This document shows, piece after piece, positions 33,866 through 41,961 of a stretch of 64,000 bases of DNA. The stretch's first letter is position 1, and each line of letters opens with the position of its first letter. A program made the position numbers and the translations under genes. Under the pieces are notes generated by a model. The model had not been told where the DNA came from and searched no databases. It saw only the letters and a list, made by a program, of their open reading frames with translations. The DNA comes from Burkholderia sp. Ac-20365 (GTDB lineage: Bacteria > Pseudomonadota > Gammaproteobacteria > Burkholderiales > Burkholderiaceae), in the NCBI RefSeq assembly GCF_017104715.1, contig NZ_JAAGPI010000004.1, positions 186,001-250,000 on the forward strand. Reading direction: 5' to 3'.

Positions 33866-35083
33866 ATGACGACAGTCTTGATGGGCGGGCGCAAGTTTGA
33901 ACTGGACGACCTGCAGACAAGGCCTGCTTTTCACTCTCGATGGTTTGAAAAGGCTCGCGCGGAAGCGGGGCACGCGGAATGTCTCTGCTCCGTTCCGCGC
34001 CGCCTGCGGCTGGTAATCCGACAGCGCGAAGGCCTGTACCATCTGGCGGGTTGGCCCCTCGAGGGCGAGCAGCACCAGTCCTTCTGTTTCTTTTCCAAGC
34101 TCTTGCCAAGCTCGTCCGGTCGCGGCTCGTATGCTGCCGGCGCTATCGTCGATCGCGAGGATGGCAGCGCAGATATCAAGGTCGACGTGCCGCTGCGGAT
34201 CCGGGCAGGCGATCGCGCGCCCAGTGCACCGCGCGGGGTTGCGACAGCTGGTGCCGGCGAAAGGCGACGGTCGGTTGGAATGCTCGGCCTGCTGCATGAA
34301 CTGTGGGAAGGCGCGTCTCTCACGCGATGGGGGAAGGGCTGGAGTCGCAACTGGTCGCGTTGCCACTGGCATCTGCGCCAACTCGACCGGCGGATCAACG
34401 GCACGCCGCTCAGCGAGTGTCTTCACGTCGTCCGTCCGTGGGATCCCGCTCGCAAGGAAGAAATCGAAGCCGAGTTCGCGCGCTTCAAGGGGCGCCTGGG
34501 CGAAAGCGGCAGCTTCCGATATCGCGGCTATGTGATGGGTGAGCTGAAGACATGGCGTCCGACCGAGTACGGATATCGCATCGAGATTCGCCACCAGCGC
34601 GACGCGTACTTCGCCAGCAAGGCGCTGATCGAGGCTGTCGAGAAATCGTCGAGGGCGGTGATGGCGGCGCGCGAGAATCAGGACGCGCGCACCGTGGTGC
34701 TCATGCTCGTCGACGTGACGCCGAAGGGCTATCTGCAGGTCGTCGACATGACGCTGATGCTGACGACAAAGCACTATCTACCCGCTGAATCCTCGTTCGA
34801 ACTCCAGATGGCCGACGCCCTCGTTGAGGCTGGCCGCTCTTTCGTTAAACCGCTGCGGTACGACGGAATTGAGGACACGTTCCCGGACTTCAAGCTGCTC
34901 GACACGTCGCCTGCGACCGTCGTCGAGGTATGGGGCATGATGGGTAATGCGAGCTATGAGGCACGCAAAACCGAGAAGGAGGCCACGTACCGCGCGAACC
35001 GCGTACCGGTGATCGCATGGGATACGCGCCGCCCGCTGCCGGACCTTCGTCCGGCTCGATCTGCTGAAACAACGGGCAGGTAA
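33866..35083 (+). CDS. DUF1173 protein with PD-(D/E)xK-like C-terminal domain
   Basis: 405 residues. The N-terminal part has CLCSVPRRLRLVIRQREGLYHLAGWP and RRSVGMLGLLHELWEGASLTRW, blocks typical of DUF1173 proteins carried by plasmids and integrative elements. The last third has P340-D341-F, then E354-V-W-G and a Lys near 370 (ARKTEKEATY), the spacing of a PD-(D/E)xK nuclease core. The role of DUF1173 is not established. If the nuclease core is active it could act in DNA processing or defence. The start at 33866 has GGGGA upstream. Confidence 0.7.
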   Translation: MTTVLMGGRKFELDDLQTRPAFHSRWFEKARAEAGHAECLCSVPRRLRLVIRQREGLYHLAGWPLEGEQHQSFCFFSKLLPSSSGRGSYAAGAIVDREDGSADIKVDVPLRIRAGDRAPSAPRGVATAGAGERRRSVGMLGLLHELWEGASLTRWGKGWSRNWSRCHWHLRQLDRRINGTPLSECLHVVRPWDPARKEEIEAEFARFKGRLGESGSFRYRGYVMGELKTWRPTEYGYRIEIRHQRDAYFASKALIEAVEKSSRAVMAARENQDARTVVLMLVDVTPKGYLQVVDMTLMLTTKHYLPAESSFELQMADALVEAGRSFVKPLRYDGIEDTFPDFKLLDTSPATVVEVWGMMGNASYEARKTEKEATYRANRVPVIAWDTRRPLPDLRPARSAETTGR

Positions 35084-35310
35084 GAAACAGGCAGCGCGAA
35101 TCGCCGATCAAACTGAGTGAAATATTTCTTTCGGGGGCGCGGCGGCCCGGAAGAATTCACTCACAATCGGGTCGTCGAGTGGTTGAAGACGCAACGTTCT
35201 GTTCGCAACGACAACAGCGCGCCGCCGTATTCCCCTGAATGGGCGATTCCGGCTCACTTTCGTGAGTAGCTGCTGTCAGATGAGGGGCAACACTCCAGTT
35301 ACTTGCTGCC
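35084..35310. other. Convergent intergenic region
   Basis: About 230 bases between the + strand DUF1173 gene and the - strand glutaminase-like operon. No convincing gene, terminator or repeat was seen. Confidence 0.3.
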
Positions 35311-35967
35311 TCAGGGCGGGCAGTTGTAGGGGGGCGGGCCTGCTGCAGACATCGATTTTTGTTGGAGCGCTCCGCGTGAATAGAGAAGGTCGGCGTCCAA
35401 CTTCATGTTGCCCGGATCTGTTGGGACAGGACCAGCCGTTGGGTCCGGAAAGGTCTGGTAGTAGGCGTCCGCCTGGATGTAGACGATCGTCCAGGATGAG
35501 GGAGTGGCCGGCACAAACCGCTTCAGCCAATCGGCGATAGACACCGGGCCGGTGCAAAACGAAGGATCAAAGATCATCCGCTGCCTGCTCCAGAAATTGC
35601 TGCCGCGAACGCAGAGGGAGGGCGCGGTGTGGTACGGAAAGCCACGGGTGATGCAAGCTGGAACGTACGGTGTTCTGCCCTGGAAGGTGGACCAGTTTGA
35701 CTGTCGGACCCAAACCTGCAATGGCGAAAAGCCTTTGGCAACCATCACGTGGCACATTGCGCTGCACCGCGCGTAGCACAGCTCCTCGGGATAATTAAAC
35801 GGTATGCATGGCGCACTGGGCGCCGTTGGGTTGCAATTCAGGGATAGCAGGTCCGCAAACAGCTGGTCGGCTTGCCTCGGGCCTATGCAGGTACGCAACC
35901 AACTGAGGTCGATAATTTTCCGTCTGAATGCATCGGGAGCCACCTTATTCCAAAGCGAATCGTTCAT
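35311..35967 (-). CDS. Protein-glutaminase-like cysteine enzyme (possible effector or toxin)
   Basis: 218 residues, with AGAGGCG 6 bases before the ATG. Residues 61-150 match the protein-glutaminase/deamidase pattern: EELCYARCSAMCHVM gives the catalytic Cys (64), FPYHTAPSLCV the His (113) and MIFDPSFCTGPVSIADWL the Asp (134). These enzymes deamidate glutamines in target proteins and share the papain-like triad. There is no signal peptide, so secretion would need a specialised route. Ten cysteines are present, more than usual. It ends a four-gene - strand operon under the 40-base element at 36769. No immunity-like gene could be assigned. Confidence 0.6.
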   Translation of the reverse strand: MNDSLWNKVAPDAFRRKIIDLSWLRTCIGPRQADQLFADLLSLNCNPTAPSAPCIPFNYPEELCYARCSAMCHVMVAKGFSPLQVWVRQSNWSTFQGRTPYVPACITRGFPYHTAPSLCVRGSNFWSRQRMIFDPSFCTGPVSIADWLKRFVPATPSSWTIVYIQADAYYQTFPDPTAGPVPTDPGNMKLDADLLYSRGALQQKSMSAAGPPPYNCPP

Positions 35968-36010
35968 AGCACGCCTCTCGCCTCAGTCGCCGCGGCGCAA
36001 AGCCACCAGA

Positions 36011-36235
36011 TCAGCAACCGGATTTTTTCACCAGAGCCTTCGCGCCGACGTCGACCTCATGGGTTTCATGCAGTTTCTCGAGCTGGTCCTCGCCGATCTG
36101 TGTCATGAGACAGTGTTGGCCGGGCGATGGCATTGGGATGACGCGACCGGTGGCTCCGCCGCCATCACGGGCGTAGCCGATACCGATAATCTTGCCGTGG
36201 TGGTTGTACCAGACATGGATATCTACGGGCTTCAT
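36011..36235 (-). CDS. Small unknown protein, operon with glutaminase-like gene
   Basis: 74 residues. ATG 36235 is chosen with GGAG 8 bases upstream. It overlaps no other gene but follows the previous stop at once. It has DIHVWYNHHGKIIGIGYA and a C-terminal LEKLHETHEVDVG helix. No family recognised. Place next to the glutaminase-like gene makes a partner, chaperone or immunity role possible but unproven. Confidence 0.5.
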   Translation of the reverse strand: MKPVDIHVWYNHHGKIIGIGYARDGGGATGRVIPMPSPGQHCLMTQIGEDQLEKLHETHEVDVGAKALVKKSGC

Positions 36236-36239
36236 CACG

Positions 36240-36539
36240 TCAGGCTCCAAGGGTTTGCTTTAACTCATAGACGTCGACAGAAGTGATATGGGGTGATGGC
36301 GTCTTTGCAGTGACGATGACGTTGTGTCCAATCGACTTGTCGTCATCATGAATTTGGACGTCGCCTTCGGCCATCGATGCGATCGCCCGCGGGCCGCCAG
36401 GCAGACCGGGAAACCAGATAGGATCGTACGGAAAAATGCAGTATGTGACGAAGTCCTGTTGACTGTAGCCATAGACGAACAGTGTGAACACTTCGCCTTC
36501 CGTCATGGACGAAATGGTGTAGAGGTAGTTAGCTGACAT
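36240..36539 (-). CDS. Small beta-rich unknown protein
   Basis: 99 residues with alternating hydrophobic residues (EVFTLFVYGYS, SIGHNVIVTAKT), so probably a beta fold. Its start overlaps the end of the upstream gene, so the two are coupled. The S-I-G-H-N-V-I-V segment weakly recalls R-V-G-H-N-F-M-V in the protein at 48735-49244, which lies in the other operon under the shared element. Homology between them is only a suggestion. Confidence 0.5.
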   Translation of the reverse strand: MSANYLYTISSMTEGEVFTLFVYGYSQQDFVTYCIFPYDPIWFPGLPGGPRAIASMAEGDVQIHDDDKSIGHNVIVTAKTPSPHITSVDVYELKQTLGA

Positions 36540-36753
36540 TGGCAGCCTCCCGCAGGAACGTCCTCGTCAGGCCCGACCCGGGACGCGTGCGCAAGCGTCG
36601 CATCGCCCGCCTTCCCGGTTGGAAGTGGAACGGGTCCAAAATCCTCAGTTGCCGCGTGCCCAGAATCAGCTGGCCTTTCGCAACGCACCGATACGCTATT
36701 CTCAATAAGGCGTTGAATGTCGCGTAACCCAAGTCCGCGCACGGATGGTTCAT
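36529..36753 (-). CDS. Small basic unknown protein, first gene of the operon
   Basis: 74 residues. It starts about 20 bases downstream of the predicted -10 of the 40-base element and its end overlaps the next start. There is no clear ribosome-binding site, so it may be a leader. The C-terminus is Arg-rich. Another frame here is also open, so this gene is less certain than its neighbours. Confidence 0.35.
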   Translation of the reverse strand: MNHPCADLGYATFNALLRIAYRCVAKGQLILGTRQLRILDPFHFQPGRRAMRRLRTRPGSGLTRTFLREAANVS

Positions 36754-36768
36754 CGAGCCGGTTTTAAC

Positions 36769-36808
36769 AAAACGATAGGCAAGCCCCCAATTAAAGCAAG
36801 GCTTTTTT
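36769..36808 (-). promoter_or_regulatory. Shared 40-base promoter-like element, copy 1
   Basis: On the - strand it reads TTGCTT, a 16-base spacer and TATCGT, a plausible -35/-10 pair. It matches the element at 50094-50133 at 34 of 40 positions without gaps, with AAAACGATAGGCAA and AAAGCAAGGC (+ strand) identical. Both copies point into - strand operons, so common control is likely. Confidence 0.65.
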
Positions 36809-36960
36809 GGGGACCATGGGTATGGATTCGAGCGCCCTCGAGAAGGACGACCGGTTAGCGCTTCATAGTGGTTAACAATGGCGGCCTCTATTGAGGCAAT
36901 AGCAACCAGAGGCGAGTGAGGCGCTGACCTGCGGTGATGATTACTTCAGTAACCAGCGGC

Positions 36961-37263
36961 TTAGCCGTGTTGCAGCGTTCGTTGAGCCTGTGAAAGCAGC
37001 CACAGCAAAATCCACGCACGGGCCAGGTACGTCCAGAACCGGTGCTTGACGTTTGGGGCGCACACCCATGCCGTGCGGCTCCATGCTGCTATGAGCACGA
37101 GTTCGAAGACCATCGCCGGAATCCAGATAGCGTACGGTGTCGGCAGAGGCACCATGTACAAGACGTACGCGTTGACGAGCATCACGATCGTGCAGGTTGC
37201 GACGCCCAGCCCCCACCAGACCTTCCAGAGTGGTTCATTTCCGGCCCACGCATTCTTGAGCAT
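36961..37263 (-). CDS. Small membrane protein, unknown
   Basis: 100 residues from ATG 37263 (AGG 6 bases upstream). Three hydrophobic segments (about 15-40, 47-68 and 80-95) are rich in Trp. No family recognised. It lies alone on the - strand between the glutaminase-like operon and the modular secreted genes. Confidence 0.5.
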   Translation of the reverse strand: MLKNAWAGNEPLWKVWWGLGVATCTIVMLVNAYVLYMVPLPTPYAIWIPAMVFELVLIAAWSRTAWVCAPNVKHRFWTYLARAWILLWLLSQAQRTLQHG

Positions 37264-37712
37264 TTCGTACCTAGGGTTGGTTGTGATGTCGCCGGCGGCG
37301 CGCACAACGACGCGTTCCAGTGAAGCTCTGTCCGATACTGCTTTGTCGGCTTATCGAGTGGAAACTTGAATGTCGATCTATCTCTGCCGTCTTTCCGGAC
37401 CGAACAATTTTCATCGCACGCTACGATCGCTCCATCCGGGCAGGCAGACAGTTTGAGGCCACGACAATGCCTAATACAGGAGTGGGTGCGGCAGCCGAGC
37501 CGAGGCTGTCGCGACTGAACAAGAAGAAGCAGCAAAGATGAAAAAGACGACGTCACCAGTCAAGGGCTTTTCCGTTGCGGGAATGCCTGAGCAGGCGCGT
37601 GTCGTCAATATGCTCCTACGGCCGTCGCATCCCGTTCGCGCGGCGATCGCGTCTTCCACCGGAGCGCCGTCGTATCGCTTGGGCATTCCTGCACTCACAA
37701 AGCAGGAAGCCG
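37264..37712. other. Gap before family member C, with a decayed family start
   Basis: About 450 bases. The only recognisable item is the relic at 37538-37590. Other open frames lack support. Confidence 0.35.
37538..37590 (+). pseudogene. Relic of the signal-peptide end of the modular secreted family
   Basis: MKKTTSPVKGFSVAG aligns with the start of family member D, MKKITSMVRGVLFAG, and the bases also match well after the ATG. The frame then departs from the family and no conserved module follows. It looks like a sixth copy lost by deletion, leaving its 5' end just upstream of member C. Confidence 0.5.
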
Positions 37713-38378
37713 ATGAAACTCAAACAAAAACTATCTCGTGCAGTGGTCGCAGGTTTCGCGCAGTTCGCGTGCGCCACTGTTTTCGCCTCTCCGGTGCTGT
37801 GTACACCAGGTTTTCAGGATTCGACCTGCGCGCCGCTGCTGTATCGGGAAGCGGATCCGCAGCCGCAATGCTCGTCCGGCCCCGGTTGGACGACGGTCGT
37901 TGCGTCGACATGGATCGGGTCGCAGTGGAGTACGCCGCAGTGCTCGTACCAGCCGCCTCCGACCTGTCCCGCGGGATACACAGAAACCGCGCCGCCCCAG
38001 TGGAACGGTACGACGTGGGTAGGGCAGGTCTGCGCGCCGCCGGCGCCGCCGCCGTCGGCCTCGGCATCGTTCGAGGATCAGTTGAACGCTTGCGTGGCGT
38101 ACGGCAACACGCACGACACGTATCACTACAACTTCAATGTGATCTCGAAGGGCGGGCCGTACGCGGGGACAGGCAAGAGCGCTTTTACCGCCGGGAACGT
38201 CGAGCTGCTCGGACAGTACTTCTCAGGTTCGAAAAGCAGCATCTGGTATGGCAAGCAGAATTTCGACCCACCAGCGGGTGCCGCAACCGAGATGATCTGG
38301 TTGCAACGCGTCGCGTGGGATGTGTGCTGGTTCGAACCTGGGACAACGAATATTCTCGGGTTCTACAACATGCTTTGA
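37713..38378 (+). CDS. Secreted modular protein, family member C
   Basis: 221 residues. ATG 37713 has AGGA upstream and starts a signal peptide (MKLKQKLSRAVVAG to TVFASP); longer frames upstream are not coding-like. The conserved module has LCTPGFQDSTCAPLL, GPGWTTVVASTWIGSQW, PTCPAGYTETAPP and WNGTTWVGQVC, then a Pro/Ala hinge. The unique C-terminus (about 105 residues) has aromatic residues and two cysteines. It is the first of three consecutive members. Function unknown. Confidence 0.75.
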   Translation: MKLKQKLSRAVVAGFAQFACATVFASPVLCTPGFQDSTCAPLLYREADPQPQCSSGPGWTTVVASTWIGSQWSTPQCSYQPPPTCPAGYTETAPPQWNGTTWVGQVCAPPAPPPSASASFEDQLNACVAYGNTHDTYHYNFNVISKGGPYAGTGKSAFTAGNVELLGQYFSGSKSSIWYGKQNFDPPAGAATEMIWLQRVAWDVCWFEPGTTNILGFYNML

Positions 38379-38580
38379 CGGCGGCGCGCGGTTCCCGCGA
38401 TCGCCGACGGCCAACGCGGCCCGTCAGCTTCCTTCCGGTCAGGGCGGCTGGCGGCATCCGCAACGTGATCACGCGTGGAAGGAGGTGACAGGCAAAGTCC
38501 GCGCGCGGCGTAACGGGTGGCGACAGAACGGCCTGGTGGGCGGGACTGTCGCGAAAAGAAAGAACAAACGCAGGTGAAAT

Positions 38581-39204
38581 ATGAAAAAGATAACTTCAAT
38601 GGTCAGGGGCGTCCTCTTTGCGGGGACCCTTCTGTTGACGCAGTTCGCGCATGCCTCTGGTCCGGTGCGTTGTGCCACGGGCTATCAAGACAGCAGCTGT
38701 GTTACGCAACTCTCGCATGCAGCATCGCCTCAACCGCAGTGCTCGACGGATCCGGGCTGGACCACGGTGACGCCGTCTACATGGATCGGCTCGCAGTGGT
38801 CGACGCCGTCGTGCAACTACACGCCGCCTCCCGCGTGCCCCGCTGGCTATTCAGAGACCACGGCACCCTCGTGGAACGGCTCAAGCTGGGTGGGTCAGGT
38901 GTGCGCGCCGCCACCTCCGCCGCCCTCGGCTCCAGCGGACCCCGTGAGCGCTTGCCAGGGTGCGGCGCCAGGCCAGAACGTGACGTTCGGCCCCGATACC
39001 CGTATCGCGAACCAGCGGGAAGATCGGGGCTACACCGTCTACATGTTCTTCCCTGTACACGGACCTTACTATGAGGAAGCAGGTTACGCAGGCGATGAGT
39101 ATGCGTATCAGTGCACCGTCCAGGATGGGACCGGGAATGTCGTCTACACCTTCACCTTCGACTACTGGTTTGCAGTCGGGCAGGGTTCGGGTAGCGGCGG
39201 TTGA
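38581..39204 (+). CDS. Secreted modular protein, family member D
   Basis: 207 residues with GCAGGTGA before the ATG. A signal peptide ends QFAHASG, then the module RCATGYQDSSCVTQL, DPGWTTVTPSTWIGSQW, PPACPAGYSETTAP and WNGSSWVGQVC, followed by six prolines. The C-terminal ~90 residues begin ADPVSAC and end in a Gly/Ser tail. They resemble member E in outline (ADPV-x-x-C and an aromatic beta region) more than A or B. About 200 bases separate it from member C. Confidence 0.75.
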   Translation: MKKITSMVRGVLFAGTLLLTQFAHASGPVRCATGYQDSSCVTQLSHAASPQPQCSTDPGWTTVTPSTWIGSQWSTPSCNYTPPPACPAGYSETTAPSWNGSSWVGQVCAPPPPPPSAPADPVSACQGAAPGQNVTFGPDTRIANQREDRGYTVYMFFPVHGPYYEEAGYAGDEYAYQCTVQDGTGNVVYTFTFDYWFAVGQGSGSGG

Positions 39205-39466
39205 ACCCGCGCGCGTCGCAGTAGCCGGGCGGCGCGTTGCGTGACGAGTTTTGACGCGACGTCGGTGAGAAGCCGGCGTCAGCGTGACCTAATGACGGAT
39301 CGGCGATGAGACGGCGTCTCTCGGACCAATCCGCATCGAGCGGTGTTGCCAGTCTCTGCCGGTGTCACGGCATCTGGCGCGACGCTTGTCCTTCGAGCGC
39401 AAGCCGCAGCAGACCCTGACTCGGGCGCGCGGCCGTAGCAGGTAGATGGTGGTTTGGAGACCAGAG

Positions 39467-40054
39467 ATGAAAAAGAAGCGCGTATTCGCGCGGACGCTAC
39501 TCGCCTGTAGCGTCCTGCTGTTCGGGGGTAGAACGTTCGCTGGCGGCCCCGCGCATTGTGCGCCAGGGTATCAGGACTCACCATGTGCCACACAGCTGCA
39601 ACATGCAGCCATTCCGCAACCGGATTGCTCGTCTAACGGTGCGGGTTGGACTACGATCACGCCTTCGGTGTGGCAGGGCTCGCAGTGGTCCGCGCCCACA
39701 TGCAATTACACGCCGCCGCCGTCGTGCCCCGCCGGCTACTCGCAGACTTCGTCGCCGTGGTGGAACGGCTCGAGCTGGGTGGGCCTCGGGTGCGCCGCGC
39801 CGCCACCACCTCCGCCGCCTTCGGCGTCCGCTGATCCAGTGGCCACCTGCAATGCGTACACAGCAGCGCAGGGCTTTCCGACAACCTGGAACACGGGGTA
39901 CGCGTGGACTAGCGGCAACGGCATCTACTCGTTCACAGAATCGTGGTGGGTGGACGGCGGAACCGGCAACATCGAGCTTGAATGTGACGCGGACTCTAAT
40001 GGGAATGTGACCTACTTTGAGCACCACTACGTAGGCGGTTACGACGGAGGCTGA
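39467..40054 (+). CDS. Secreted modular protein, family member E
   Basis: 195 residues from ATG 39467 (TGGAGA upstream). A signal peptide ends GRTFAGG, then HCAPGYQDSPCATQL, GAGWTTITPSVWQGSQW, PPSCPAGYSQTSSP and WNGSSWVGLGC, then seven prolines. The C-terminal ~80 residues (ADPVATCNAY, then Trp/Tyr-rich strands) are unique but related in outline to member D. The W-I-G-S motif has become W-Q-G-S here. It is the last member before a 450-base regulatory gap. Confidence 0.75.
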   Translation: MKKKRVFARTLLACSVLLFGGRTFAGGPAHCAPGYQDSPCATQLQHAAIPQPDCSSNGAGWTTITPSVWQGSQWSAPTCNYTPPPSCPAGYSQTSSPWWNGSSWVGLGCAAPPPPPPPSASADPVATCNAYTAAQGFPTTWNTGYAWTSGNGIYSFTESWWVDGGTGNIELECDADSNGNVTYFEHHYVGGYDGG

Positions 40055-40502
40055 TTGCGCGCGCAACAATGAATGCGGCGACGGCGCGGGGGCGGGCTGC
40101 CGCTACTTCCCGCGAACAGGTCCGGCGGGACGCATCCCATCTCGCCTGAGCCCAGGTTTGCGGCCCGACACGCATACGCGGCGGAGTCGTCGAGACGCCA
40201 CATCTCAGATGGCGCGCGCCGCCCGATCGGCGACAATTACGGCGCCAAAAAAATCGCGAGCCGTGAGCAGGGAGTGTGCGGGTAAAGTGAAATCGGCAAC
40301 CTTTGCTTGTGAGAAAGCCCGCAAACTCAAGCTTTTCGCCTATTGCCACGTCTCACCCTGAGATTTGACAAGAACGTGGTGAGGTCGCTGAATTTTTCGG
40401 AAAGCCGGTCGATAAGGGGGTGGGTTAGCTGTTCCGGCGCGACCGTGGGGTTCACAATGCGCCGGCGCAGATCACGCGCGGGCGAACAACGGATTGGAAA
40501 GA
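40055..40502. other. Regulatory gap before the small-gene island
   Basis: About 450 bases with no supported gene. It contains the third palindrome-like operator and an adjacent TTGACA. It is the likely promoter region for the 22 + strand genes that follow. Confidence 0.45.
40350..40370 (+). promoter_or_regulatory. Third operator-like site abutting a consensus -35
   Basis: GTCTCACCCTGAGAT (40350-40364) keeps the TCTCA/TGAGA core and matches the 4133 palindrome at 13 of 15. It is followed at once by TTGACA (40365-40370), a perfect -35 hexamer. The -10 is unclear (CTGAAT at 17 bases). The layout fits a regulator contacting or blocking RNA polymerase. Confidence 0.45.
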
Positions 40503-41012
40503 ATGGAAACAACATCCGACTACTACGCGCTGACGTTGCCTGTCAGCACCGACCAGCAATTGCGTCATGCGTCGCCATTCCTGGTCGATCACCGGTCGCC
40601 AATGGAGCATCTGCGCGCGGTCGAGACGCTCGCGCAGTACTTCAAACGCGAGATGCACTTCGATCAGGTGCAGTTTGACGCAGGAGAGACGCCTGATTCA
40701 TTGGGCTACGTGCCCTATCAGGCCTGGTTCTTCCATGAGCCCGCGCGCGATCTGCTGGAAGAAGACGAACCACTGAAACTGCGCATCTTCGGCGCGTGCT
40801 GTTTCCGGTGGCGCGAATGGACCAACGCTGAGCCGAGCTGGTCGCTTGATTGGGTGTGGATGCATCCATACTTCCGGCGCCGCGGGCATCTGGCCGCCGC
40901 ATGGCCGACGTTCCAGGCACGCTACGGCATTCGCTTTGATGTTGCTCAGCCTCTTTCGATCGAGATGGAAGCGTTCGTGCAGACCATGAGCCTCCAGGGC
41001 GATCAGGGGTAG
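40503..41012 (+). CDS. GNAT-like acetyltransferase fold protein
   Basis: 169 residues from ATG 40503 (GGAAAGA upstream). FGACCFRWREW, then LDWVWMHPYFRRRGHLAAAWPTFQARYG, resembles the strand and acetyl-CoA-binding loop (R-R-x-G-x-L/A) of GNAT enzymes. The N-terminus is less typical. The substrate is unknown. First gene of the island. Confidence 0.55.
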   Translation: METTSDYYALTLPVSTDQQLRHASPFLVDHRSPMEHLRAVETLAQYFKREMHFDQVQFDAGETPDSLGYVPYQAWFFHEPARDLLEEDEPLKLRIFGACCFRWREWTNAEPSWSLDWVWMHPYFRRRGHLAAAWPTFQARYGIRFDVAQPLSIEMEAFVQTMSLQGDQG

Positions 41013-41021
41013 GGCGGGAGC

Positions 41022-41231
41022 ATGGCGAAGACACTTGGGGCAGTGATGATGGCCGCGGGAGCGGCCGGCTACGTGTGCGTGACCGAAGTTGGTACCGCGT
41101 ACCGCAACGTGTTACCCACTCCCGATCCCGTGGCTATCCTGATCCTTCAGTTTGTGTGTCTCGGGATGTTTTTTGCAGGACTTTACAGGTTTTCAAATGG
41201 CGAATCGGAAGCCGGAAGCGAGTCCGATTGA
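41022..41231 (+). CDS. Small two-helix membrane protein
   Basis: 69 residues, with GGGCGGGAG just before the ATG. Two hydrophobic helices (about 4-22 and 36-56) and an acidic tail. No family recognised. Nine bases after the GNAT-like gene. Confidence 0.55.
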   Translation: MAKTLGAVMMAAGAAGYVCVTEVGTAYRNVLPTPDPVAILILQFVCLGMFFAGLYRFSNGESEAGSESD

Positions 41232-41232
41232 T

Positions 41233-41598
41233 ATGAACGACAAAGAAACGACTTCCGCGGCGCCCGATCGCTTCGTGGCTATCGACGAGACCCGATATCT
41301 GTTGAGCGGACAGCAGGCGGTGAGCCTCAACCCGGCGAAGGACTTCGGCAACGCGGCGGCGCGCGATTTTATTCTGGACCTCTTCGAAGAGATCGCGGAT
41401 CGCAGGCTCACACGTGAGCAGCGTGAACTGGCAGTCAAGACTGGCCTGGAACTGGCGAAGGGCGAGTCGTTCAGTCTCGGCTCGCTCGCCAAAGCATGGT
41501 TGGCCGAGTCTGACTTGCGCGACTTTGCGGCTGCGCTGCTGTACGCGGCGATTCCCGGCGGAGCGCACCTACCTGACGGGACGAAAGGCACTTCATGA
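41233..41598 (+). CDS. Unknown soluble helical protein
   Basis: 121 residues if started at ATG 41233, one base after the previous stop; ATG 41197 is also possible and would overlap that gene. Contains RDFILDLFEEIADRRLTREQRELAVKTGLELAKG, a helical region. No family recognised. Ends with an ATGA overlap into a secreted protein gene. Confidence 0.55.
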   Translation: MNDKETTSAAPDRFVAIDETRYLLSGQQAVSLNPAKDFGNAAARDFILDLFEEIADRRLTREQRELAVKTGLELAKGESFSLGSLAKAWLAESDLRDFAAALLYAAIPGGAHLPDGTKGTS

Positions 41599-41948
41599 AA
41601 AACATCGTGATTTTGCTCGCACTGGCGAGCCTGACTCAGGCGGCAATTGCAGGTGTAGTGGCGGTTGTGAAAGACACCCGCCAGTACATCACATACACAG
41701 CGTCGCTCGACAAGGACGGAAACTGCACGGTCGCCGTCGATCCGGATCATCCGAAGCAGGGCGACTGTCATGAGGTTCGCGCCACGGCCCCCGTCCGTGG
41801 CGAGTATGTCATCCGTTCCAAAGACTGGTGCCAGAGCGATTCCTTCAGCCAGGTCGAATCGTCTGCGGTGCTGGAAGGGCGACCTCTGCCGTCGATTCGA
41901 ACTGACCATCGCACCTTCCGTTGCGACGCGCAGGGCAATGCTGTCTGA
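41595..41948 (+). CDS. Small secreted protein, unknown
   Basis: 117 residues with a clear signal peptide (MKNIVILLALASLTQAAIAG). The mature part has three to four cysteines (NCTV, GDC, DWC, FRC) that could pair in the periplasm. It overlaps the upstream gene by 4 bases. Function unknown. Confidence 0.6.
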   Translation: MKNIVILLALASLTQAAIAGVVAVVKDTRQYITYTASLDKDGNCTVAVDPDHPKQGDCHEVRATAPVRGEYVIRSKDWCQSDSFSQVESSAVLEGRPLPSIRTDHRTFRCDAQGNAV

Positions 41949-41961
41949 GGGGAACCCGAAC

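Noticed and set aside
37182..37556. - strand open frame of 124 residues before family member C
   Set aside because: It overlaps the + strand family relic and has no ribosome-binding site or recognisable domain, so it was left out despite a signal-like start.
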